Shown here piece after piece: positions 57,006 to 64,000 of a stretch of DNA of 64,000 nt. The notes beneath the pieces were generated by a model. The model saw only the letters and a program-made list of their open reading frames with translations, made no database searches and was not told where the DNA came from. Both the position numbers and the translations under genes were made by a program. This DNA comes from Deferribacter desulfuricans SSM1 (GTDB taxonomy: Bacteria > Chrysiogenota > Deferribacteres > Deferribacterales > Deferribacteraceae), in the NCBI RefSeq assembly GCF_000010985.1, contig NC_013940.1, forward strand, positions 62,001 to 126,000, written 5' to 3'. The first letter of the stretch is position 1. Every line of letters begins with the position of its first letter.

Positions 57006-58337
57006 ATGATTACATGTCAAGCCTTTAAATTTAAACTCAAGACCAATGAAGAGTTAGAAAACAAGTTCGCCCAATTTGCCGGCTCTTGTAGGTTTGTATG
57101 GAATAAAGCTATTGCTTTAATAAAACAAAAGCTTGATATAAAAAAGGTAGATAAAATCATCAATATCCACTTGCCACAATATTACAAAAATACTGCTACT
57201 ATACCTACCTATAACGAAATGGCGGGAATGCTTAAATTATGGAAACAATCCGAAGAATACGCTTTCTTAAAAGAAGCACATTCTCAAATTCTACAACAAA
57301 CCTTAAAGGATTTATACAAAGCCATAGACAGTGCTTTTACCAAAGGCAATGGTATATCTTTTCCAGACTTCAGGAAGAAAGGTAAATCGCCAGACAGCTT
57401 TAGATATCCTCAAGGCTTTAAGATAAATAACAATAGAATATTTTTACCTAAAATAGGATGGGTTAGGTTTTATAAATCAAGAAACATAGTTGGCAAACCA
57501 AAGAATGTAACAGTTAAAAGATACGCCGATGGCTGGTATATAAGCGTAGTTACCGAAAAAGACACATCAATTAAAGAAAATCTATCCAACCCCGTGGGTA
57601 TAGATGTAGGTGTAAAAAAGATAATCACACTATCCAACGGTTGTTACTTCGAGCCTCTTGATTTAAGTAAATATGAGAAAAAACTAATCAAACTCCAAAG
57701 GCAACTCTCGAGAAAACAACACCCTACCAAAAAAGGAGATAAGACACCGTTTTCTAATAATTACAAAAAACACCAAAGAAAAATAGCAAAGATGTGGCTT
57801 AAGATAGCAAATGTGAGAAACGATTACCTACATAAAATAACAACAGCCATAGCCAAAAAACACGGCTTTGTGGCTGTAGAGAATTTAAAGGTTAAGAACC
57901 TAACCAAATCTGCAAAAGGCACAAAAGACAGCCCCGGACGTAATGTAAAAGCTAAATCAGGCTTAAACAGAAGCATTCTTTCTCGAGCGTGGGGTAGGTT
58001 CTTTGAACTGCTTGAGTATAAACTCCAGAGAAATGGGGGGAAACTGGTTAGAGTTGACGCTAAAAACACCTCTATAACCTGTCCTCTATGTGATTACACT
58101 AATAAGGAAAACCGCAAAAACCAAGCGGTATTTGTATGCAAAAAGTGTGGTTTTACGTCTAATGCTGATTTGGTAGGTGCGATAAATGTTTTAATGAGAG
58201 CGATGAGGAAGGAAAACCTTATAACCCTACCGCAGGGCTTGCGGGAAGTCACGCCTGTGGAGTATGCCAGAGAGTATACGCTGAAGCAGGAACCAGCGGG
58301 AAACCGTGAGGGATTACCGCTTCCATCGATAGCGTAG
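57006..58337 (+). CDS. tnpB: TnpB RNA-guided nuclease (57 kb copy)
   Basis: Identical in translation to the other copies; catalytic and zinc residues intact. Confidence 0.95.
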   Translation: MITCQAFKFKLKTNEELENKFAQFAGSCRFVWNKAIALIKQKLDIKKVDKIINIHLPQYYKNTATIPTYNEMAGMLKLWKQSEEYAFLKEAHSQILQQTLKDLYKAIDSAFTKGNGISFPDFRKKGKSPDSFRYPQGFKINNNRIFLPKIGWVRFYKSRNIVGKPKNVTVKRYADGWYISVVTEKDTSIKENLSNPVGIDVGVKKIITLSNGCYFEPLDLSKYEKKLIKLQRQLSRKQHPTKKGDKTPFSNNYKKHQRKIAKMWLKIANVRNDYLHKITTAIAKKHGFVAVENLKVKNLTKSAKGTKDSPGRNVKAKSGLNRSILSRAWGRFFELLEYKLQRNGGKLVRVDAKNTSITCPLCDYTNKENRKNQAVFVCKKCGFTSNADLVGAINVLMRAMRKENLITLPQGLREVTPVEYAREYTLKQEPAGNREGLPLPSIA

Positions 58338-58375
58338 ATGGGAATCCTCTTCCTTTAGGGAGAGGAGGAAGTCAA

Positions 58376-58498
58376 TATTATAATAATTACTTTCAATTAT
58401 TAAGAAATCATTTAGATGAAAAATATACTAATAAAAATGCTAATATAACATACTTATATAGAGGTTTAAGATGCAAAAATTGTTATCTTCGAAGTTAA
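58376..58498 (+). pseudogene. 3' remnant of the gene broken by IS copy 5
   Basis: An open frame (YYNNYFQLLRNHLDEKYTNK, ending CYLRS) runs from the IS junction to a stop at 58496-58498. It overlaps the SNase gene by 28 bases and contains its ribosome binding site. It has no start of its own. It may be the rest of the gene beginning at 56511, now out of frame by one base. Confidence 0.45.
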
Positions 58499-59010
58499 AA
58501 TTAATATATTTTGTTTTATTTTTACTAATATCGTTTAATTTATATGCTGGTGAATTAGCTCGTATAATCAAAATTTCCGATGGTGATACTTTCATTGTAT
58601 TAAATCAAAATAACCAAAAAATTAAATTAAGGCTTATGTGGATAGATACACCTGAAAAATATTCATCTAAAAAACTAAATAAAGATGTTATTAAATGTAA
58701 TACTACTAAAAAAGAAATGATTAAATTAGGTAAACTAGCTACAAGTTATGCTAAAAAATACTTTGCTGATAGTAAAAATGTTGAAGTAGATTATTATGGT
58801 AAGGGTTATTATAATAGAAGATTAGCTGTTGTGTATAAAAAAGGTTATGATCAACCTTATAATTTTGAAATCATTAGAAATGGGTATGCTTGTATTTATA
58901 AAAAAGCTAAATATCCTAAAGTATTAGATAAATATTTAAAAGAAGCTAAAAAATATAGGCGTGGGTTATGGGCTATTAATCCAGAATTAATGAGTTGTTT
59001 GTGTAAATAA
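58471..59010 (+). CDS. Secreted thermonuclease (SNase family)
   Basis: In this 179-residue protein a signal peptide (LIYFVLFLLISFNLYAG) is followed by a full SNase domain: Ca ligands in ISDGDTF at 36-41, LRLMWIDTPE with the catalytic Arg and Glu, and YYNRRLAVV with the second Arg. It degrades extracellular or periplasmic DNA and RNA. A pair of C-terminal cysteines (MSCLCK) follows GLWAINPE. AGAGG ribosome binding site. Confidence 0.92.
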   Translation: MQKLLSSKLKLIYFVLFLLISFNLYAGELARIIKISDGDTFIVLNQNNQKIKLRLMWIDTPEKYSSKKLNKDVIKCNTTKKEMIKLGKLATSYAKKYFADSKNVEVDYYGKGYYNRRLAVVYKKGYDQPYNFEIIRNGYACIYKKAKYPKVLDKYLKEAKKYRRGLWAINPELMSCLCK

Positions 59011-59072
59011 CTACACAATTATTTTAAATAAAAATAAATAAATATGGTTTTTCATAAAATAAAAAAATTCTT

Positions 59073-59090
59073 TTTTGTTATATTAATAAT
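59073..59090 (+). promoter_or_regulatory. TTTTGTTATATTAATAAT motif upstream of the AAA+ gene
   Basis: Identical over 18 bases to the string upstream of the giant helicase gene at 34992-35009. It is preceded by an A/T-tract (AAAAAAATTCTTTTTTG), lies 49 bases before the start codon, and has no -35 box. Possible promoter of a second class. Confidence 0.5.
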
Positions 59091-59138
59091 AGAGTAATTT
59101 AATATTAATATGTAAATCATTAAAAGAAGAGGTAGTAA

Positions 59139-61682
59139 ATGAAATTATCAGATTTTATGAATAATCAGAATACTTCTTATTATCATGTTAATAGAATAAG
59201 TAGACAAATGAGTTTTTTATTATCTTATGTTTTTTATAAAGCTTATAAGTCATATACAGGTACAGATGTAAAATTAAATCATAGATTAGCAAAATATGGT
59301 GAATATTTTGAAGGATTGTTAAGGGACCAGGGTGATGAGTCTAATTTTGCTATAGAAGATATAGAAAATATTATTTTTAAACGTTTTGATATTAATAGTA
59401 AAATAATTAAAAATCCTATTACTAATCAAAAAGTGAGTTTAAAAGAGTTACTATTTGCAGGAGATAATACATCTGAACGTCTTGAAGATATAAAAAACAA
59501 TGATATTAATATTTATTATATTCCTTTTAGTGTAACAAATAAATTAGGTTATCGTTCAAGACTTCCTTTACCATACAATTTTTTTACTAAAGCGTATTTT
59601 ATTTTTTCATTAAACAAATATTTTAATTTAGACGAGTTATTAATAACTTTATTTAATGTAGATGATGAAAAAACTGGACAAGAATTAATAAAAATTCACA
59701 CAAGTATAGATGTTATTAAAAGTGTAATGGATAAAGTAGGTTTGGATTATTATAACCCTGAAAGTATAAATAATAGAGCTAATTGGGAAAACTTTGCTTT
59801 ACAATTGAAACAATTAAACAATGAAACTTTACAAACTATTGAGGATGGTATTAACTTACTTACTGAAAGGCTGGTATCTTTTTTTGAAAATACTGAATCT
59901 TTAGAGCATAAAAAGGCATTATTTGCTTATTTAAAAGAAGGAGTATTCCCAGCTGTTTATAATTTATTAGATATAAATCAAAATATATCTACTGAAGTAG
60001 ATTCTATAGTGCTTCAAGAATTAAAATTCAATTTACTACAGAGAAAAAAAGAGAGGGAAGTTCCATTTACACAAACAAATTTTTATAAATATTATTCCAT
60101 ATATAATGTGAACACTCCATTTACTATTTTGTTAAGTGCTGAAGCTGGTGTTGGGAAAACTACGATGGTAAATGAGATGTCTCGTAAGACAAGTATTCCA
60201 AAAAGCCAAATTGATGCAGCAAGTGGTAATTTCCTTGAAACAGCATCTTACGAAGATAAAGGTACTGGATATGTACATTTTATTAAAACCTATGTGCCTC
60301 AATTGTATCCTGATACAAAAGGAACATTAGTATTTTTAGATGAAATAGATAAAGCTATAAAGGACAAACCTGAAATTGTTGCTCCGTTATTTGCTTATCT
60401 AACCAGTGAAAGAACTATTAATGAAATACCTGTAGTAATATTAGCAGGGCAGTATTTTGAAGGTGAAGATGAATCTTATTGTACAGTTGAAGACTTTGTG
60501 AAAAATACTGATCTAACTTTAAGAGATGAAAAATTTAAAAAGGTTAAAGTATTAGGTTCTGCAGAGGATATAAGATTTTCCAGCAGTAGTGCTAAAGATA
60601 GAATTGGTAATACATTAAATACATTATTATCAAGGATGTTTATTATAATTCCTGATATGACAAGAGATGATAAATACATTAGTAATAAAAGACCTAAATT
60701 AGCTGTAATGCATACAAGACAGTATAACTTATTACAGGTATTTGTAGATACATTAGTTAATTATTATTTAGATTATTATAATGTAGATAGAACAAATAAG
60801 CAGAATTTAGAAAATATATATACAAAAGTATTTGACCAGGTAAGAGCTTTTTGTAAGTCAATGTTTCAACATTATATAAATTTCGATAGAAGCATTATAG
60901 ATTTTCCTGAAGATTATAAAACTATATCAGATATAATTGAAGAAAGACTTGATTTTATGAAAGAGTATTTACTGACTTCAAAATTTGAAAAGTTAGATGT
61001 AACTGAAAAGAAAGCAGTTAAAAAAGCTATAAATAAAGATGAAGATATTTTATATTACTTAAAATATAGATTTTTAGACACACCTGATGCTTTTAGACAA
61101 TTAAGTTCTTTAGAAACACTAGAGTTATTTAATATTATAGATAATTATATTGAAAAATTATCAGCTTTTAGTTTTCAAAAAGATTCCAAAGCTTGGGCTG
61201 AATATTATTTTTCAAGTATAATAACTATGGCTTATTTATTAAGTTATTTGAATTTTAGCAAGCAAAAACATGATATTCAGCAGGTACAAAACATTCAAGA
61301 AAATATTAAGAATAGTTTAAGTGCATTACAATTTCAAAATGCTTATTTAGAGCCTGTACAAAGGAAGATTGTGCAAATGTCAACATTCTTACTGCGCAAT
61401 TTTACTTCGAAGAGCTATTCTCAAGTATCATTTATAGATGAAAGAAAAATTAAAAAAGCTGTAAGTACAGTTATAAAAAGTTTAAAAGAGCAAAACCTTG
61501 ATAGTGAAATATTAGATAAATTTGAAAATAGAATAAATGAACTTGTAGAATTAGTCAAAGAGAAAGAGCAAGAGTATAAAGAATCTTTAGAAAATGTAGA
61601 GAAAGAACCTGATTCTGATGCTACCAGTAGTTATACTGAACAGAATAGTAATACAGTAGTTTCAGATGAACCTAATATATAA
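59139..61682 (+). CDS. MoxR-like AAA+ ATPase
   Basis: The 847-residue protein has an N-terminal region of about 310 residues without known motifs, then an AAA+ module: Walker A AEAGVGKTTMVNEM near 335, LVFLDEIDKAI (Walker B) near 398 and a later SRMFIIIPD segment near 500. The helical C-terminal part ends in an acidic tail. MoxR-type ATPases remodel partner proteins (often VWA proteins, none seen here). RBS AAGAGG. It leads an operon with the genes up to 63107. The large N-terminal part resembles the helical style of the other unknown proteins. Confidence 0.82.
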   Translation: MKLSDFMNNQNTSYYHVNRISRQMSFLLSYVFYKAYKSYTGTDVKLNHRLAKYGEYFEGLLRDQGDESNFAIEDIENIIFKRFDINSKIIKNPITNQKVSLKELLFAGDNTSERLEDIKNNDINIYYIPFSVTNKLGYRSRLPLPYNFFTKAYFIFSLNKYFNLDELLITLFNVDDEKTGQELIKIHTSIDVIKSVMDKVGLDYYNPESINNRANWENFALQLKQLNNETLQTIEDGINLLTERLVSFFENTESLEHKKALFAYLKEGVFPAVYNLLDINQNISTEVDSIVLQELKFNLLQRKKEREVPFTQTNFYKYYSIYNVNTPFTILLSAEAGVGKTTMVNEMSRKTSIPKSQIDAASGNFLETASYEDKGTGYVHFIKTYVPQLYPDTKGTLVFLDEIDKAIKDKPEIVAPLFAYLTSERTINEIPVVILAGQYFEGEDESYCTVEDFVKNTDLTLRDEKFKKVKVLGSAEDIRFSSSSAKDRIGNTLNTLLSRMFIIIPDMTRDDKYISNKRPKLAVMHTRQYNLLQVFVDTLVNYYLDYYNVDRTNKQNLENIYTKVFDQVRAFCKSMFQHYINFDRSIIDFPEDYKTISDIIEERLDFMKEYLLTSKFEKLDVTEKKAVKKAINKDEDILYYLKYRFLDTPDAFRQLSSLETLELFNIIDNYIEKLSAFSFQKDSKAWAEYYFSSIITMAYLLSYLNFSKQKHDIQQVQNIQENIKNSLSALQFQNAYLEPVQRKIVQMSTFLLRNFTSKSYSQVSFIDERKIKKAVSTVIKSLKEQNLDSEILDKFENRINELVELVKEKEQEYKESLENVEKEPDSDATSSYTEQNSNTVVSDEPNI

Positions 61683-61709
61683 TTTTGAAAATAATATGTG
61701 AGGTGGTCT

Positions 61710-62006
61710 ATGAGTATAAAATGTGAAAATTGCAATAATAATTTGGAGTTTTACGTAACCTCATCTTTTGATGTTGTAAGTAGTGATATTTTAGTGACTG
61801 CATTGAAAGAAAACGACTTTAGTGATTTATATATAAAATCAAATAACGAACCTGATACATTACATGTTTTATGTAATTGTAGTAATCCTATATTACCTGA
61901 ACTTATTGAAGAAGAATTATTATATTATTTTGATATTAAATATGAAAAGAATAACACAGATATAGAAGCTAATTATAACAATGTACACAACGATTTAAAG
62001 TTATAA
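61710..62006 (+). CDS. Unrecognised small protein with cysteine pairs
   Basis: 98 residues from ATG 61710, with GAGGTGG just upstream; an earlier GTG at 61698 would include that site. CENCNN at the start and LCNCSNP near residue 70 could form a zinc knuckle. Co-operonic with the AAA+ ATPase (27 bases away). Family unknown. Confidence 0.65.
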   Translation: MSIKCENCNNNLEFYVTSSFDVVSSDILVTALKENDFSDLYIKSNNEPDTLHVLCNCSNPILPELIEEELLYYFDIKYEKNNTDIEANYNNVHNDLKL

Positions 62007-62030
62007 ATTTGTATAAAAGGAGGTATATTC

Positions 62031-63107
62031 ATGGCAAATTTATGTGACCATGTAGAAAAAATAGCACATTTCCTTAGAGAAGAGCATTACTGGGAAAGTG
62101 AGGAAATAGAGAAATTTGCTAAAGAAATGAAATTAGAAGATAAAAACCCATTTGTACTTGAATTAGATGAAGAATCTAGAAAAAATTTAAAAGAAAACTA
62201 TGGTATTGAATTAACTAAAGTAGGATTATCAGAGTTAATTGGGTTGGCATTCAAAAAGCTCATTAGAGAGGACAAGGATACTGTTTTCTTTAACACTTTT
62301 GCTTTGGGTAACCTTATAGCTTTATTGGAAGATAAATATCCTCACAAATTTGAAGAAGTATTTACATCATATGCAGAAACAGTTGACGGCGAATCATATC
62401 CTTATTTGTCAGTTGCTCAAATGGCTGTTGAGGAACCAATGATATTTTCATGGTTTCCTGATTCAGAAAAACAAATGCATGCTTACGAAATGTTAATGGA
62501 TTATCAATATGAAAGTACACTTCATGATACTTATGGTAAGTATTTAGCTATTCATTTTGGTGTACCTGAAAATGCAACAGGATTAGACCAAAAAGAATTC
62601 ACTAAAGTAAAAAAAGCATTTAAAGATCAAGCAACTAGGACAACTTTTAACTTTTTTGTAGCTTTAATGGAAGAAGCAATGAATTTAGATATGGATAGGG
62701 TAGTAGAAATAAAAGAAGGTATAGGTAAGTTGGAAAGTATTCCACAAGAAGAGTTAGTGGAGAAATATTCAAAAATAATAGACATGTATTTCCAAAATTT
62801 TGAGCAGTTATTTATGAATTATTATTCTCAAGCAGCAGCTGAAATTAGTACACATTTTAAAAATTCTCGTGAAGTTCAAGCTGAATTATTGAAAGTATTA
62901 AGTAAAGTAATGAAAGAAGGAATGAATAAAGTATTCAAATTCTATGAAGAACAGTTACCTACATTTATGTTAAATGAAAAAGAGAAATTTAAAATGGGAT
63001 TAATTCAATCAACTATTCCTGTAGCTGAAGAAAAAATTACTAAATATTTTAATCAGTTAGAACAAACTATTAATCAAAAATTAGAAGAATTAGGTATGAA
63101 TATGTAA
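62031..63107 (+). CDS. Unrecognised acidic helical protein
   Basis: A 358-residue, fully helical, acidic, methionine-rich protein without membrane segments; codon use and composition are less extreme than in the neighbours (more Gly, Glu, Ala), suggesting high expression. AAAGGAGG ribosome binding site of excellent quality. Third gene of the AAA+ operon. It could be a structural or abundant partner protein. Not recognised. Confidence 0.75.
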   Translation: MANLCDHVEKIAHFLREEHYWESEEIEKFAKEMKLEDKNPFVLELDEESRKNLKENYGIELTKVGLSELIGLAFKKLIREDKDTVFFNTFALGNLIALLEDKYPHKFEEVFTSYAETVDGESYPYLSVAQMAVEEPMIFSWFPDSEKQMHAYEMLMDYQYESTLHDTYGKYLAIHFGVPENATGLDQKEFTKVKKAFKDQATRTTFNFFVALMEEAMNLDMDRVVEIKEGIGKLESIPQEELVEKYSKIIDMYFQNFEQLFMNYYSQAAAEISTHFKNSREVQAELLKVLSKVMKEGMNKVFKFYEEQLPTFMLNEKEKFKMGLIQSTIPVAEEKITKYFNQLEQTINQKLEELGMNM

Positions 63108-63149
63108 ATAAATATGTATATTGTATAAAGATAAGTTTGAGGTGTTAAT

Positions 63150-63794
63150 ATGTATACAAGTGAAATAATAAAACCTGATGCAATATATAAAGGATTTTTT
63201 AATTCAATGGTTTTTTCAAAAAATTCAATACAAAGTTATTTTAATAAGTTAGGCTACTTGCATACTACAAGTAGCCTTTTTTATTATTATAGTGTATTAG
63301 CTAATTTAAATAATTATTCTATATTAGAAGACTTAATTAAAAAAAATAAGCAAAAATTAAAGATTAATTACAAAGATATTATTTATGATTTTTTTAGATC
63401 TAATAATTTTGATACTAGTTTATTAAATTCTTCATATGCTAAAAAATATTTTGACTTAATAGAAGCTATTTTACATCTACCAATGTCTGTTCTTACTAAA
63501 TTATTTTTTGATACAGGTAAAATTTTAGGTTTATATGGTTTAAATATTGTAAATAATGTTCCTTTTGATTTATATAAAATTAACTACAGTTTAAAAGAAG
63601 AAGAAATATTAACTTTATTAAATTCAATTAGTTCTAAATATTTTGAATTATTTGATATTATTGTAAGCAATACTATAATATCCACACAGCAGTTATATAA
63701 ATCTTATGAAACTTTATTACGTTATCTTATTCCTTGTTTTATTTATTTATATAAGAGTTATGAAAATGAGTTGTTAAGAGAAAATTTTGAATAA
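63150..63794 (+). CDS. Unrecognised protein with an internal terminator-like hairpin
   Basis: 214 residues, helical and aromatic. GAGGTG before the ATG. A perfect 9-bp stem followed by TTTTTT lies at codons 35-44 (see the terminator entry). The protein could be made only when transcription passes this hairpin, or translation itself might suppress it. Not recognised. Confidence 0.6.
   Translation: MYTSEIIKPDAIYKGFFNSMVFSKNSIQSYFNKLGYLHTTSSLFYYYSVLANLNNYSILEDLIKKNKQKLKINYKDIIYDFFRSNNFDTSLLNSSYAKKYFDLIEAILHLPMSVLTKLFFDTGKILGLYGLNIVNNVPFDLYKINYSLKEEEILTLLNSISSKYFELFDIIVSNTIISTQQLYKSYETLLRYLIPCFIYLYKSYENELLRENFE
63252..63282 (+). terminator. Rho-independent terminator inside an open reading frame
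   Basis: GGCTACTTG (63252-63260), loop CATACTA, CAAGTAGCC (63268-63276), then TTTTTT. The stem is perfect and GC-rich by local standards. It lies 145 bases after the stop at 63107 and within codons 35-44 of the gene starting at 63150. Confidence 0.8.
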
Positions 63795-63843
63795 AAATTA
63801 TTAAATTTTATAAATTATAAATTTTATGGTTTGAGGTAAATTA

Positions 63844-63981
63844 ATGTTTAATACAGCAAATATTAAGTATCATACAGATTATACAAGGAATGCTATAAAC
63901 AAAAGATTATTGAATATTTTAAGTGAAAATATTCCTTCTTATGTAGCAGAATTTTATTCAAAATTATTTTCAGATGTTTAT
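63844..63981 (+). pseudogene. 5' part of a gene cut by an IS at the window end
   Basis: ATG 63844 with TGAGG upstream; MFNTANIKYHTDYTRNAINK and then a helical stretch to KLFSDVY at the IS junction. Only 46 native codons are visible. The IS is in another codon phase here than in the other genes. Not recognised. Confidence 0.6.
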
Positions 63982-64000
63982 CCCTCCACCACCCACAAGA
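63982..64000 (+). mobile_element. Left end of a further IS605-family copy (cut by window end)
   Basis: The first 19 bases of the element (CCCTCCACCACCCACAAGA) directly after TTTAT, same orientation as the other copies. Confidence 0.9.

Larger units (their letters stand above)
56530..58375 (+). mobile_element. IS605-family element, full copy 5
   Basis: 1,846 bp after TTTAT, same orientation as the others. Confidence 0.96.

Overview
This is a very AT-rich bacterial replicon segment, most likely a megaplasmid, phage-plasmid or genomic island, and probably not a core chromosomal region. No ribosomal, tRNA or central-metabolism genes are visible. Instead there are nucleotide-metabolism and DNA-processing genes (dUTPase, a dNMP-kinase-like protein, a RuvC-like nuclease, a giant SF2 helicase, a secreted SNase), an integrase, a FliA-type sigma factor and long runs of unrecognised helical proteins. 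Most regulatory signals are ordinary bacterial TTGACA-N17-TATAAT promoters and AGGAGG-type ribosome binding sites. Chaperone-usher pili, a PilT-like ATPase, a DsbA-like protein and a hemerythrin-tailed chemoreceptor point to a motile, Gram-negative-type, possibly thermophilic or microaerophilic host. A Deferribacter-like megaplasmid would fit, but I cannot verify that from the sequence.

Layout. 0-7.3 kb: end of a putative pilin gene, a PapD-like chaperone gene split by an IS605-type element, an usher, then a two-gene operon with a PilT-like ATPase. 7.3-13.3 kb: dUTPase with an extra Cys-rich N-terminus, a frameshifted small gene, a DsbA-like protein, a PIN-PhoH protein and a chemoreceptor-hemerythrin fusion. 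13.3-15.8 kb: ribbon-helix-helix regulator, divergent tyrosine recombinase with a palindromic operator, and a PD-(D/E)xK-like protein. 15.9-24.5 kb: a complete type I-B effector operon (cas6-cas8b-cas7-cas5-cas3, minus strand) without cas1, cas2 or cas4, flanked by two CRISPR arrays that share the leader and the oldest spacer. 24.7-27.5 kb: an AbiEii-like nucleotidyltransferase with a partner gene, and an operon of envelope proteins. 27.5-64 kb: mostly unrecognised large proteins, with a reconstructed 2,479-residue helicase, RuvC-like nuclease, metallophosphoesterase, dNMP kinase, sigma factor, SNase and a MoxR-like AAA+ ATPase module.

The dominant recent event is a burst of one IS605-family element: five full 1,846-bp copies, one 122-bp deletion derivative and one copy cut by the window end. 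All seven have the same orientation, and all sit directly 3' of TTTAT. They interrupt at least six genes; four of these can be rejoined exactly in frame, which fixes the element ends and shows there is no target duplication. Each full copy encodes intact TnpA and TnpB.

The most notable items are the twin CRISPR arrays around an adaptation-less I-B operon, the split helicase with about 800 residues between motifs I and II, a terminator hairpin inside an open reading frame near 63.26 kb, a second promoter-like motif shared by the unknown genes, and the nucleotidyltransferase pair behind a 14-bp perfect inverted repeat.
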